A stretch of 38,022 nucleotides of DNA from Firmicutes bacterium UBA4996 (GTDB lineage: Bacteria; Bacillota; Limnochordia; Darwinibacteriales; Darwinibacteriaceae). Location of the stretch: positions 181,651-219,672 of the forward strand of contig DGYW01000058.1 of assembly GCA_002396805.1 (NCBI GenBank). The letters are read 5' to 3'. The position numbers and the translations under genes are program-made. This document shows, one piece after another, positions 1-8,110 of the stretch. Below the pieces are notes generated by a model, which worked only from the letters and a program-made list of their open reading frames with translations, was not told where the DNA came from and ran no database searches. The first letter of the stretch is position 1. Each line of letters starts with the position of its first letter.

Positions 1-242
1 TCTATAACGTGACTTTGCTCAACAAGCTGTTTTTTTCTCAAATGGTCGACCATTTTGTTATGAGCAATGGCTAAGATCCAGGCTTTGGGAGACTCAATAG
101 TGTGCAAGGTGTGAATACCTTGGTAAACCGCTAAGAAGGTGTCCTGCAAGATGTCTTCCGCGAGATCTTCGTCGTTTAGCTTGAACATGAGAAACCCATA
201 TACCGTGCCCGCATAGAGTTCGTACAACCCTTCGAATCCCAT
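1..242 (-). CDS. ECF-type RNA polymerase sigma factor, N-terminal part (cut by window edge)
   Basis: The reverse strand reads from ATG at 242 to the window edge, about 80 residues without a stop. The N-terminus (MGFEGLYELYAGTVYGF), a DEDLAEDILQDTF segment and then SPKAWILAIAHNKMVDHLRKK match sigma-70 region 2 of ECF factors: core-binding helix, -10 recognition and the basic end of region 2.4. Region 4 lies outside the window. An AAAGGG ribosome site sits about 9 bases before the ATG; an in-frame GTG six codons upstream is a weaker alternative. ECF factors direct RNA polymerase to stress or envelope regulons and usually sit next to an anti-sigma gene; none is visible, so the target cannot be inferred. 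It is transcribed away from yqzL-pheST. Confidence 0.82.
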   Translation of the reverse strand, partial: MGFEGLYELYAGTVYGFLMFKLNDEDLAEDILQDTFLAVYQGIHTLHTIESPKAWILAIAHNKMVDHLRKKQLVEQSHVI

Positions 243-367
243 AGCCTTCAACCCTTTCACTCTGATAGTCGGCGAAATAGCCCTAATAGTTCAAACATGC
301 ACGTTAAGTTTTCGTTAGATGATTGCCAGTTCCTTTTTGTGGATTCTCTGTTCTTGCCCCGCAATCA

Positions 368-396
368 TTGTAACCCTACCACTTCTGTGCTATAAT
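368..396 (+). promoter_or_regulatory. Sigma-A promoter for the yqzL-like gene
   Basis: TTGTAA at 368-373 and a perfect TATAAT at 391-396 are separated by 17 bases. Transcription would start near 403, about 30 bases before the ATG at 432. It could also read on into the pheST T-box leader. Confidence 0.7.
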
Positions 397-431
397 AAAT
401 CTAGTAGACTGAACACGTGGGAGGTTATTGC

Positions 432-551
432 ATGCATTTAACACCACAAGTTGTTTGGCGGATTTTTCTTAGCACAGGTTCTGTGCATGCTTATCTGCTT
501 TATAGGCAGTTACTAGGATTGACTAATAGTGCTTTAAAATTGATAGACTAA
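432..551 (+). CDS. YqzL-like small protein (39 aa)
   Basis: A 39-codon frame starts at ATG 432 behind a GGGAGG ribosome site (419-424) and ends with TAA at 549-551. The translation contains VVWRIFLSTGSVHAYLLYRQ, which fits the pattern W-x2-F-x2-TG-x3-AYLLY of the YqzL family, short proteins of unknown function in spore-forming Firmicutes. In Bacillus subtilis yqzL lies between era and recO; here it precedes pheS while recO is some 20 kb away. The gene has its own good promoter, and a candidate T-box promoter overlaps its 3' end. Function is unknown. The family assignment rests on the residue pattern recalled from memory. Confidence 0.68.
   Translation: MHLTPQVVWRIFLSTGSVHAYLLYRQLLGLTNSALKLID
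519..547 (+). promoter_or_regulatory. Candidate promoter for the pheST T-box transcript
   Basis: TTGACT at 519-524 is followed after 17 bases by GATAGA at 542-547, inside the last codons of the yqzL-like gene. The -35 element is good and the -10 element weak. Position fits a start just upstream of T-box stem I. Alternatively the leader is transcribed from the 368-396 promoter. Confidence 0.35.
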
Positions 552-552
552 A

Positions 553-808
553 AGCGATGAAAGAGAGTAGTACACCTACAGGCCTCCACAGAGAGGGAAG
601 ACCATTGGTTGAGAGTCTTCTTGGAGCTAAACTTAGGTCGAATTCACTCCCGAGCTACAAACTGAACTAAGAGTAGGTTTTGTCGGTTTCCTCCGTTACA
701 GGACTTGAGCGGGCTCACTTAAGGATTCTTTAAGTGTATGCCAACTAGGGTGGTACCACGTACTTCTTGCGTCCCTAACACTATGTTAGGATGCAGGAAG
801 TTTTTTTT
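553..808 (+). promoter_or_regulatory. T-box leader (tRNA-Phe responsive) of pheST
   Basis: The T-box sequence AGGGTGGTACCACG occupies 747-760. Its UGGU can pair with the ACCA 3' end of uncharged tRNA, and AGGG plus ACG can pair with CGTCCCT (770-776) to make the antiterminator. Upstream, GTAG at 567-570 and CTAC further on can close stem I; the codon TTC at 643-645 lies in the 3' half of stem I, in the usual specifier position, and encodes Phe. This agrees with the downstream genes. Uncharged tRNA-Phe should favour the antiterminator and allow pheST transcription; charged tRNA favours the terminator. Stem boundaries were drawn by eye. Confidence 0.92.
762..808 (+). terminator. T-box regulated intrinsic terminator
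   Basis: The arms at 762-780 and 784-801 form a long hairpin with minor mismatches around a very short loop, followed by eight T residues (801-808). The 5' arm shares bases with the antiterminator, so the two structures exclude each other. Confidence 0.9.
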
Positions 809-831
809 AGCATAATTGAGGAGGTTTTTTT

Positions 832-1854
832 GTGCAGACAAAAGTACAAGAAATTAGAACTGCGGCACTAGAAGCTTGTTCCCGAGCCTCCACGGTGCAG
901 GAATTAAACCAGGCACGGGTCAAGTTTCTGGGGAAGAAAGGTGAGTTGACCTTAATCTTACGAAGTATGGGACAATTACCTAGCGAGGAGCGACCTTTGT
1001 TCGGCAAATTAGTTAATGAGGTCCGCGATGAATTGGAGCAGGCGATACAAGGTCGCGAACAGGAGCTTGCGGCCGCTGAAGAACAGGAACGGCTATTGGG
1101 AGAGAGCATTGACATCACTCTGCCTGGTCGTAGGGTTGCTAGGGGCACATTGCATCCCGTTACTCAGATTATCAACGAAGCCAAGTCCATCTTTATGGAA
1201 ATGGGTTATGAGATTGTAGAAGGGCCTGAGGTGGAATGGGATTACTATAACTTTGAAGCTTTAAATATCCCCCCTGATCACCCAGCTAGGGATATGCAAG
1301 ACACCTTTTTTATCACTGAGGAGTTGCTTCTGCGCAGTCAAACCTCTCCAGTTCAGATTCACACCATGGAAAAGCAGCAACCGCCTATCCGGATTCTGGC
1401 TCCTGGAAAAGTCTATCGAGCCGACTCAGATGTGACGCATTCTCCTATGTTTCATCAGATAGAGGGTCTAGTGGTGGACAAGGGAATTACCTTTGCGGAT
1501 TTAAAGGGAACCCTGCAACTATTTGCGGAACGAATGTTTGGACCTGAGACCAAGATCCGTTTACGCCCTAGTTACTTTCCCTTCACTGAACCGAGTGCGG
1601 AAGTAGATGTTTCTTGTATCATCTGTAAGGGCACAGGTTGTCGAGTGTGCAGTGAAACTGGTTGGCTTGAGATTCTAGGTGCTGGTATGGTTGATCCTAG
1701 GGTTTTGATTAAGGTAGGTTATGACCCGGAAGAGGTCACCGGTTTTGCTTTCGGTGTGGGAGTAGAGCGCATGGCCATGCTCAAGTATGGCATTAATGAT
1801 ATTCGCCTATTATTTGAAAATGATGTTCGGTTTTTGGAGCAATTTACCAGTTAG
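832..1854 (+). CDS. pheS: Phenylalanyl-tRNA synthetase alpha subunit
   Basis: This is the catalytic subunit of the alpha2-beta2 class II enzyme that charges tRNA-Phe with phenylalanine in the cytoplasm. The 340-residue length is normal for bacterial PheS. An N-terminal coiled-coil tRNA-binding arm (about residues 1-90) is followed by the class II core: HPVTQIINEAKSIFMEMGY (motif 1 region), FHQIEGLVVDKGITF (motif 2 region), and the motif 3 region with GFAFGVGVERMAMLKYGI. A CIICKGTGCRVC segment near residue 265 is a Cys-rich insertion common in Firmicute PheS. GTG at 832 is the start, behind GAGGAGG at 818-824. It is followed by pheT after 11 bases and controlled by the T-box upstream. Confidence 0.98.
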   Translation: MQTKVQEIRTAALEACSRASTVQELNQARVKFLGKKGELTLILRSMGQLPSEERPLFGKLVNEVRDELEQAIQGREQELAAAEEQERLLGESIDITLPGRRVARGTLHPVTQIINEAKSIFMEMGYEIVEGPEVEWDYYNFEALNIPPDHPARDMQDTFFITEELLLRSQTSPVQIHTMEKQQPPIRILAPGKVYRADSDVTHSPMFHQIEGLVVDKGITFADLKGTLQLFAERMFGPETKIRLRPSYFPFTEPSAEVDVSCIICKGTGCRVCSETGWLEILGAGMVDPRVLIKVGYDPEEVTGFAFGVGVERMAMLKYGINDIRLLFENDVRFLEQFTS

Positions 1855-1865
1855 GGGGATCCTTG

Positions 1866-4253
1866 ATGTTAGTGAGTTATCGTTGGTTACAAGAATATGT
1901 TGACGTTCCTTGGGGGCCCCAAGAGCTTGCAGAACGCCTAACCATGGCGGGATTAGAGGTCGAGGGCATTGAGCCAGTTGCACCTGGCCTAGACAGGGTG
2001 TATGTGGGCCTGGTGGAAGAAACAGTGGCGCATCCCCATGCAGACAAGCTGAAGATTTGTTCAGTGGATGTGGGTGATCAAGGTAGACATTCGATTGTTT
2101 GCGGTGCCCCTAACGTGGCTATGGGCCAGAAAGTGGCGGTGGCCTTACCAGGTGCTAGTCTACCTATTGGCTTGGAAATCGCTTCCACCATAATTCGTGA
2201 GGTTCCCTCAGCTGGAATGATCTGTTCGTTGGCGGAGTTGGGTCTTGGGGAGGACGAGACGGGTATTTGGGTTCTACCCGCAGACTTAATACCAGGTACA
2301 CCATTGGTCGAACTTTTTGATTTGGATGATGTGGTTTTGGATGTGTCTATCTATGCCAATAGACCTGATTGCATGAGTATGTTAGGAATTGCCCGGGAAG
2401 TGGCGGCCCTCACCGGGGGGCGCCTCAGGTTTCCAGCCACAGACTATGAGGTTCTTGATACTCCTATTACCGAAAGGACCAGTGTGAGTGTGGAGGATCA
2501 GACGCTCTGTCCACGCTACACCGCTACCTTGATGGAGCAAATTCAGATGGGAGAATCCCCCCTGTGGATGCAGTTTCGTCTACGGGCCGCGGGGATGCGT
2601 CCCATTAACAATGTGGTAGATATTACAAACTACGTGATGTTGGAAACGGGGCACCCCTTACATGCCTTTGATTTTGAAAAATTGGCAGAACAACGGGTAG
2701 TCGTTCGCCCTGCGAGGCCAGGAGAGACCATGATAACCCTCGATGGTGAGAGTCGCTCCTTGACACCTGAAATGTTGGTGATCTGTGATGCGCGTAATCC
2801 TAAGTGCATTGCAGGAGTAATGGGGGGATTGGATAGTGAAGTTACGGAATCATCTACTTCCATCCTTTTGGAGGCAGCCAGCTTTTCTGCATTAAGCGTT
2901 CGAAGAACCAGTCGGGCCCTTGGCCTAAGTTCTGAGTCTTCCGCTCGGTTTGAAAAGGGAATAGATCCCCATGGAACTGTTTTTGCCAGTCAACGGGCAA
3001 CCCATTTGCTGCAAACTTACGCCCACGCCAAAGTTTTTGCAGGTCACATCGATCAAAGTGCAGTGGGTAATCAGCAAACCAAGATCGAGCTAAAATTGCA
3101 AGAAATTGATCGTCTCCTCGGAGTGCCCGTTCCTGGGACGACAGTGGTTGAGATTTTAGAGGCTCTCGAATTTCAAGTGCAAGAAACTAGTGAGGAGGGC
3201 TGGGTAGTTACTGTGCCTTCTCACCGTGGCGATGTTGAAATTGCCGCGGATCTTATTGAAGAGATTGTGCGCATCTGGGGTTTGGAAAATTTACCCAGCA
3301 CTTTACCTGGTAATCTAGTGGGAACGGGTGGGCAAAGCCCCAGGCTTAATGTTATGGACCACATTAGAGAGGTGTTGGTGGGAGCTGGTTTGCAGGAAGC
3401 AATGAGTTATAGCTTTGGTCGTAGCGATAATAATGAAAGGTTACTTCGTGATAATCAACCCATGATCGAGGTACAGAATCCTATTTCCGAGGATTTAGTG
3501 GCGTTACGCCATAGTCTCTTACCGGGCTTACTAACCGCGACTAGCCTCAACGCTAACCGCCAGCAAAGACGGGTTGCGATTTTTGAAGTTGGAGCAACTT
3601 ATCTAGGAAAATTGCCTCTCACCCAACAGCCTAAGGAAGAGTGCAAAGTGGCAATCGCTCTATGGGGTTTGCGGAGCATGCCTAATTGGGCTTTAACAGA
3701 AGAGAATTTTGATTTCTATGATCTGAAAGGTCTCTTGGAACTTATGTTACCTAAGGCCTCAGACCTGGAGTGGACTACGGGAACTAACTCCTCATTGCAT
3801 CCTGGACGTCAGGGAGCTGTGCTCTATCAAGGACAACACATCGCGTATTATGGGGAGGTTCATCCCGCCGTGGCGCGCAATTTTCGCATTCCCGGACGGG
3901 CCTATGTGGCTGAGATCGACTTCGAAAAGATTCTAGATTTGTATGACGTAACCCCTGTCTATCAAAACTTGCCTAGGTATCCTGCTATGGAACGCGATTT
4001 GGCAGTTATCGTGGATCATAATCAATCAGTCGGTGAGATGATCACCAAACTCTACAAACTTGGGGGAGAGTTGCTACAAGAGGTAACAGTTTTTGACCTA
4101 TACATTGGTAAACCGATTCCTGACGGCAAGAAGAGTGTGGCTTTCTCCTTCCGGTTCCAAGGTGATCGTACCTTAACCGATGACGAAATTAACTTAATCA
4201 TGGATCGTTGCTTGCAAGGCTTACAAAAGGACTTCGATGCCGAAATTCGTTAG
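1866..4253 (+). CDS. pheT: Phenylalanyl-tRNA synthetase beta subunit
   Basis: This is the non-catalytic but essential subunit of PheRS, which contributes tRNA recognition and editing of mischarged Tyr-tRNA-Phe. The protein is about 795 residues, the full bacterial length. It begins MLVSYRWLQEYVDV, then carries a tRNA-binding EMAP-like domain (HPHADKLKICSVDVG, about residues 55-70), the B3/B4 editing domain, B5 (HRGDVEIAADLIEEIVRIWG near 460) and a C-terminal ferredoxin-fold anticodon-binding domain (YPAMERDLAVIVD onward). ATG 1866 is preferred because it sits 7 bases after GGGGG; TTG 1863 in the same frame is possible but too close. It forms an operon with pheS. Confidence 0.98.
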   Translation: MLVSYRWLQEYVDVPWGPQELAERLTMAGLEVEGIEPVAPGLDRVYVGLVEETVAHPHADKLKICSVDVGDQGRHSIVCGAPNVAMGQKVAVALPGASLPIGLEIASTIIREVPSAGMICSLAELGLGEDETGIWVLPADLIPGTPLVELFDLDDVVLDVSIYANRPDCMSMLGIAREVAALTGGRLRFPATDYEVLDTPITERTSVSVEDQTLCPRYTATLMEQIQMGESPLWMQFRLRAAGMRPINNVVDITNYVMLETGHPLHAFDFEKLAEQRVVVRPARPGETMITLDGESRSLTPEMLVICDARNPKCIAGVMGGLDSEVTESSTSILLEAASFSALSVRRTSRALGLSSESSARFEKGIDPHGTVFASQRATHLLQTYAHAKVFAGHIDQSAVGNQQTKIELKLQEIDRLLGVPVPGTTVVEILEALEFQVQETSEEGWVVTVPSHRGDVEIAADLIEEIVRIWGLENLPSTLPGNLVGTGGQSPRLNVMDHIREVLVGAGLQEAMSYSFGRSDNNERLLRDNQPMIEVQNPISEDLVALRHSLLPGLLTATSLNANRQQRRVAIFEVGATYLGKLPLTQQPKEECKVAIALWGLRSMPNWALTEENFDFYDLKGLLELMLPKASDLEWTTGTNSSLHPGRQGAVLYQGQHIAYYGEVHPAVARNFRIPGRAYVAEIDFEKILDLYDVTPVYQNLPRYPAMERDLAVIVDHNQSVGEMITKLYKLGGELLQEVTVFDLYIGKPIPDGKKSVAFSFRFQGDRTLTDDEINLIMDRCLQGLQKDFDAEIR

Positions 4254-4302
4254 AAGGAAAAGAGTGGGTCAAGTAGAATTGGACAAGGGAGGAGGGATGG
4301 GC

Positions 4303-4563
4303 ATGAGTTCTACGCCAGATACTATTTCGGTTCGGGTGCAAATCTTGGGCGAAGAGCATATTATAAGGGGGCAAGCTTCTTCAGAATATATCGAAGACTT
4401 GGCACTCTCAGTCGATGCTCGTTTAGAGGAGGTCCAAAAAAGCAATCCCATGCTTCCCCGCCACCAAGTGGCCATCTTAGTGGCCATCAATCTTGCGAAC
4501 GAATTGGAGAAGCTAAAGACTGAGTACAACGAGCTTTTGGCTTTGTTAGAGGAAGCCAATTGA
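4303..4563 (+). CDS. zapA: Cell division protein ZapA
   Basis: ZapA binds FtsZ and bundles its filaments, stabilising the Z ring. The 86-residue protein has the family features: an N-terminal beta segment (TISVRVQILGEEHIIRG), then SSEYIEDLALSVDARLEEV and the conserved VAILVAINLANELEKLKTEY coiled coil that makes the dimer/tetramer. ATG 4303 is chosen because the strong GGGAGGAGGG site at 4288-4296 lies 6 bases upstream; ATG 4297 abuts the site. A longer frame from 4237 overlaps pheT and lacks support. The order pheST-zapA-cvpA matches Bacillus subtilis except that rnhC is absent. Confidence 0.9.
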   Translation: MSSTPDTISVRVQILGEEHIIRGQASSEYIEDLALSVDARLEEVQKSNPMLPRHQVAILVAINLANELEKLKTEYNELLALLEEAN

Positions 4564-4578
4564 GTGGGGAGTGGTGAC

Positions 4579-5172
4579 GTGGTTGGAAAATGGATTGACC
4601 TCGTGGTACTAGTATTTTTGGCCCTCGGTCTACTTAAGGGATTCAAGAAGGGCCTAATACGAGAGCTTTTCGGCCTTGTTGGTGCTATTTTAGCCATTGT
4701 CATTGCTTACCATAGCTATCAAGGGCTTTCCGTCATGCTTCTGGAGAGATACCCGCTGAGCGTTTGGCAGGCCCAGACCATCTCATTTGTCGTACTAATC
4801 GTAGGGATCAGTCTCGTGGGCGCTTTTTTGGGTTACATTTGGTCCAAGGCAATTAGTTATACTGCGTTTGCCATCTTGGACCAGATTGGTGGTGCCGCCT
4901 TTGGAGTTGCCAAAGTTGGGTTAGTGGTGTTAATTCTCCTGATTTTTCTTAGCGCCATTAATGTAGCCACCATTAATCTCATCCTCGATGAATCCACAGT
5001 AGTGCAACAGATTGGTGTGCTCTTGCCGTTTGTTTATGACTATTTGGAGCAATATTGGCCTGAGAAGTGGCAACGCCCGCTCTGGCTGTATCCGACACAG
5101 AACCCCGCGATTTCGGCGGGGTTTTCTTGGGTAGCATGCCTTCCTTTGGCAAGTTCTCCTATACTTGCTTGA
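4579..5172 (+). CDS. CvpA family membrane protein
   Basis: CvpA-family proteins are integral membrane proteins named from colicin V production; the cellular role in Firmicutes is unclear. Four hydrophobic segments are visible: near residues 5-20, 27-43, 65-85 and 105-125. The motif KGFKKGLIRELFGLVG after the first segment is the family signature. GTG 4579 is preferred, 8 bases behind GGGGAG; GTG 4564 immediately after the zapA stop is an alternative. The frame runs to 5172, but a perfect intrinsic-terminator hairpin lies inside it at 5101-5128, and the last 24 or so residues look unlike the family. The tail may be a real read-over of the terminator or the product of a frameshift. Confidence 0.8.
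   Translation: MVGKWIDLVVLVFLALGLLKGFKKGLIRELFGLVGAILAIVIAYHSYQGLSVMLLERYPLSVWQAQTISFVVLIVGISLVGAFLGYIWSKAISYTAFAILDQIGGAAFGVAKVGLVVLILLIFLSAINVATINLILDESTVVQQIGVLLPFVYDYLEQYWPEKWQRPLWLYPTQNPAISAGFSWVACLPLASSPILA
5101..5128 (+). terminator. Intrinsic terminator inside the 3' end of the cvpA frame
   Basis: AACCCCGC (5101-5108) and GCGGGGTT (5116-5123) form a perfect 8-base-pair stem with a 7-base loop, followed by TTTTCTT. It lies 45-70 bases before the stop of the cvpA frame, so it would end the pheST-zapA-cvpA transcript before the stop codon unless polymerase reads on. Confidence 0.72.
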
Positions 5173-5222
5173 AGGCTTCTTCCTCCACCGCTGGAATAAC
5201 AGAAGAGGGGGGAGGAACAATT

Positions 5223-5951
5223 GTGAAAAGAAGCTTGACCCTATACTCTAATGTGTGGGCTACACTGTTGATGTTGGCCTTATTCGTGTTTTCTAGTTTC
5301 ACTGGCTCGCCTGCACCCCAAAGTTCTAGTTGGCGAGATACAACAAGGCCCATTTTATCCGGGCCCAGAAGTCTGCAGGGTAAAGTGATTGTCTTGGATC
5401 CCGGTCATGGTGGTAATGACCCAGGGACGGTTGGGGTGGGTTCCACAACTGAAGCAGAGAATGTCTTAGCCATTGCCTGGGAACTAAAGACTATGTTGGA
5501 AAAGGCTGGGGCAGAAGTGGTTATGACTAGACAAGCCAACTTAAATCCTGCCCAAGGTAGTGCTTTTAGTAGTCAACAGCATGGTCAGTTGGCAGCTCGG
5601 GTAGCGACAGCTAATCGTAGTAGAGGGCAAATCTTTCTCTCTTTGCATAATGATTGGAATGAAAATAGTTATGTTCAAGGGACTTCTGTGTATTTTTACA
5701 AAAGCCAGGATCTAAGTCTTGCTGAATCTTTACAGAAGGCCCTGGTTCGACAGCTAAAGACAGTTGATTTGGGGATTAGACAGGGTAATTTGTACGTGTT
5801 GAGGAACACTAACATGCCCGCGGCACTAGTAGAGGTTGGTTTTTTGAGTAACCCTCAGGAGGCGGCACGCTTAGCCAAACCGAATTATCGCTTAGAAGTA
5901 GCCAGGGGGCTTCTAGCTGGAATCAACGATTATTTTCAGGGACAGTTTTGA
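5223..5951 (+). CDS. N-acetylmuramoyl-L-alanine amidase (Amidase_3, CwlD-like)
   Basis: Zinc amidase that cleaves the bond between N-acetylmuramic acid and the stem peptide of peptidoglycan outside the membrane. The 242-residue protein starts with a signal anchor (VKRSL then a hydrophobic run to about residue 25). The Amidase_3 core follows: VIVLDPGHGGNDPG with the first zinc His, Glu in TEAENVLA, the second His in LSLHND, and the catalytic Glu in AALVEVGFLSNPQEA. Length and layout resemble the spore-cortex amidase CwlD, which would fit the sporulation genes nearby, but specificity cannot be settled from sequence. GTG 5223 follows a GGGGGGAGG site; the longer frame from 5067 is rejected because it overlaps the terminator and cvpA. 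It sits 12 bases before the U32 gene. Confidence 0.88.
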   Translation: MKRSLTLYSNVWATLLMLALFVFSSFTGSPAPQSSSWRDTTRPILSGPRSLQGKVIVLDPGHGGNDPGTVGVGSTTEAENVLAIAWELKTMLEKAGAEVVMTRQANLNPAQGSAFSSQQHGQLAARVATANRSRGQIFLSLHNDWNENSYVQGTSVYFYKSQDLSLAESLQKALVRQLKTVDLGIRQGNLYVLRNTNMPAALVEVGFLSNPQEAARLAKPNYRLEVARGLLAGINDYFQGQF

Positions 5952-5963
5952 GGAGGAAACCTT

Positions 5964-8093
5964 GTGGAGTTATTGGCACCAGCCGGTTCTTTTGATGCCC
6001 TACGTGCGGCAGTGGAAAATGGAGCCGATGCAGTTTATTTAGGTGGCAAGGCCTATAGTGCTCGGGCCTCGGCCACCAATTTTTCCCATGAAGAACTACA
6101 GTCGGCCGTAGATTATTGTCATATTCGGGGTGTACGTGTCTATGTTACCGTCAACACTCTACTCCGAAATGACGAACTGACTGGGGCAATAAAGTATTTG
6201 GCCCGGTTATACCAATGGGGCGTAGATGGGGTAATCGTTCAGGATCTAGGCTTGGCTAGACGAGCGCGCTTGGAAGTCCCCCACCTAGAAATCCACGGAA
6301 GCACACAAATGACCTTACATAATTACCACGATCTACAGCCTTTAGAACGCCTCGGTTTGACCCGCGTAGTATTAGCTCGGGAACTGGACTTGAAAGCTAT
6401 TAGAGAGATCAAGGAGAAGACTAATCTGGAATTAGAAGTATTTGTCCATGGTGCTTTGTGTATTTGTTATTCTGGCCAGTGCCTCATGAGTAGTCTCATT
6501 GGTGGACGGAGTGGTAATCGGGGTCAGTGTGCCCAACCTTGTCGCCAGACCTATACTATTCCGGGTCTTGACCTACCGGGCGAATATGTGATTTCTCCAA
6601 AGGATCTCAATCTAATAAATCACATCGATTCATTACGTGAAGCAGGCGTAGCTTCTTTGAAGATTGAGGGGCGTTTGAAGAGTCCCGATTATGTTGGGGT
6701 AGTGGTGAGGACTTACCGGGCAGCCCTGGATGGAAGAGAGTATAAGGAAACAGATCTGTCTACCGTGTTTAATCGGGGGTTTACCACTGCTTATTTATAT
6801 GCTAGCAAACCAGAGTTGATCACCTATACTCCGCCAGTAAAGGAAGAAAGAACAGGTACCGCAGTAGAAAGCTATACGTCAGACCGGGCCTTCCGTAAGG
6901 TTTCTGCTTCTTTATGGGTAAAGGGCAGACTAGGTGAACCTTTGGAGCTAAATTTACTAGACCAAGATGGTGTTCATGTAGAGATTAGCAGTGAGATTGC
7001 TGCATCGGCAGCTCGCAACCAAGCCCTGACTACAGAAGTGCTTCAGGAGAAACTGTTACGCCTGGGAAATGATCCCTTAGCAGTTACTCATCTCAAGGTA
7101 GACGTAGAGCCCAATCTGTATCTTCCCGTTAGTGAGCTCAACAATACTAGACGCAAACTAGTGGAGGCTTGGAAACAAGCAAGATTAGCCCCTTACAAGA
7201 GACGAACGTTGCCTAAACTTAGGCCACAACAAGCAATAAGTGAGACTAATAAGCTTCGGGATATTAGCCCTCAAATAGCAGTGGCTGTCTCGGACTTGGC
7301 TGGTGTAAAGGCTGCCTTGGAGGCTGGTGCTCAACTCGTTTATTTTTCTGGTCAGGTGTACAAACGGACACCGCCTGATTGGTTAGGGGAGTTGACCGCC
7401 GCTTGGGAACTAGGGCAAAACTTTGGAGTGCCCGTTTTTGCCCATCTAGAGAGAATTACGGAGAATCTGGTTCTAGGTGAATTAGAGAGATTGCTAAGAA
7501 AACACCGCTATGATGGGGTGTTGGTTGGCAACTTGGGTAGTTGGGAAGTGGTCAGGGGTCTGGCCCCTGAATGCCCCATTCACACCGACTGGTCTTTCAA
7601 TGTGTTCAACTCCACTACTGCTGATTTTCTGGAAAAACAAGGTGCCACGTGTGTGACCGCATCCTTAGAACTGCGGCTAAGTCAAATTGGAGAGATCTGT
7701 GCGGAGGTTACTGTGCCAGTGAGTATTGTAGCCCATGGACCCCTAGAGTCTATGGTTACCAAACACTGTGTTTTTAGGGACCAAGGGTGTCGCTTCCAGT
7801 GTCAAACCCAAGCACCTTTAGAACTTCAAGACAAAAAAGGCTATAGTTTTCCTGTCTATTTTGATCGCTGGTGTCATATGCACATCTTTAACTCTAGAGA
7901 GTTATCCCTCTTAGACCATGTAGAACAGGTTAGACAAAGCGGAATAAGTTATCTAAGAATTGAGGGACGCACTAAGAGCCCCCAGTGGATTCACGAGACT
8001 GTCACTCTTTATTGCCTAGCTTTACAGGGGGACAGGGTGGAGTTGCCAAATCAAGAATTTACTAAAGGACACTATTTCCGAGGAGTTCTGTAA
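5964..8093 (+). CDS. Peptidase U32 family protein (RlhA/YdcP-like)
   Basis: Members of this family characterised in bacteria (RlhA, TrhO/TrhP-type proteins) hydroxylate rRNA or tRNA bases using prephenate-derived chemistry and an Fe-S cluster, although the family was first annotated as a collagenase. The N-terminus MELLAPAGSFDALRAAVENG is the U32 barrel start. Four cysteines at about residues 166, 173, 189 and 193 (ALCICYSGQC, RGQCAQPC) are the likely cluster ligands. KIEGRLKSPDYVG closes the first half, and a similar RIEGRTKSPQW occurs near the C-terminus, so the 709-residue protein has a two-part architecture like RlhA. A second Cys group (HCVFRDQGCRFQC) lies near residue 595. GTG 5964 follows GAGGAGG. 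It precedes mutS2 by 17 bases. Confidence 0.9.
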   Translation: MELLAPAGSFDALRAAVENGADAVYLGGKAYSARASATNFSHEELQSAVDYCHIRGVRVYVTVNTLLRNDELTGAIKYLARLYQWGVDGVIVQDLGLARRARLEVPHLEIHGSTQMTLHNYHDLQPLERLGLTRVVLARELDLKAIREIKEKTNLELEVFVHGALCICYSGQCLMSSLIGGRSGNRGQCAQPCRQTYTIPGLDLPGEYVISPKDLNLINHIDSLREAGVASLKIEGRLKSPDYVGVVVRTYRAALDGREYKETDLSTVFNRGFTTAYLYASKPELITYTPPVKEERTGTAVESYTSDRAFRKVSASLWVKGRLGEPLELNLLDQDGVHVEISSEIAASAARNQALTTEVLQEKLLRLGNDPLAVTHLKVDVEPNLYLPVSELNNTRRKLVEAWKQARLAPYKRRTLPKLRPQQAISETNKLRDISPQIAVAVSDLAGVKAALEAGAQLVYFSGQVYKRTPPDWLGELTAAWELGQNFGVPVFAHLERITENLVLGELERLLRKHRYDGVLVGNLGSWEVVRGLAPECPIHTDWSFNVFNSTTADFLEKQGATCVTASLELRLSQIGEICAEVTVPVSIVAHGPLESMVTKHCVFRDQGCRFQCQTQAPLELQDKKGYSFPVYFDRWCHMHIFNSRELSLLDHVEQVRQSGISYLRIEGRTKSPQWIHETVTLYCLALQGDRVELPNQEFTKGHYFRGVL

Positions 8094-8110
8094 GTGTTGG
8101 AGGTCAGAGT

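Noticed and set aside
243..350. Autoregulated ECF promoter upstream of the sigma gene
   Set aside because: GGAACT (minus strand, about 325-330) with CGAAAA has a spacing shorter than usual and no clear -10, so it does not reach the standard for a call.
5067..5222. N-terminal extension of the amidase frame
   Set aside because: It would overlap cvpA and cross the terminator hairpin, has no ribosome site, and delays the signal anchor by 52 residues. GTG 5223 with a strong ribosome site explains the gene.
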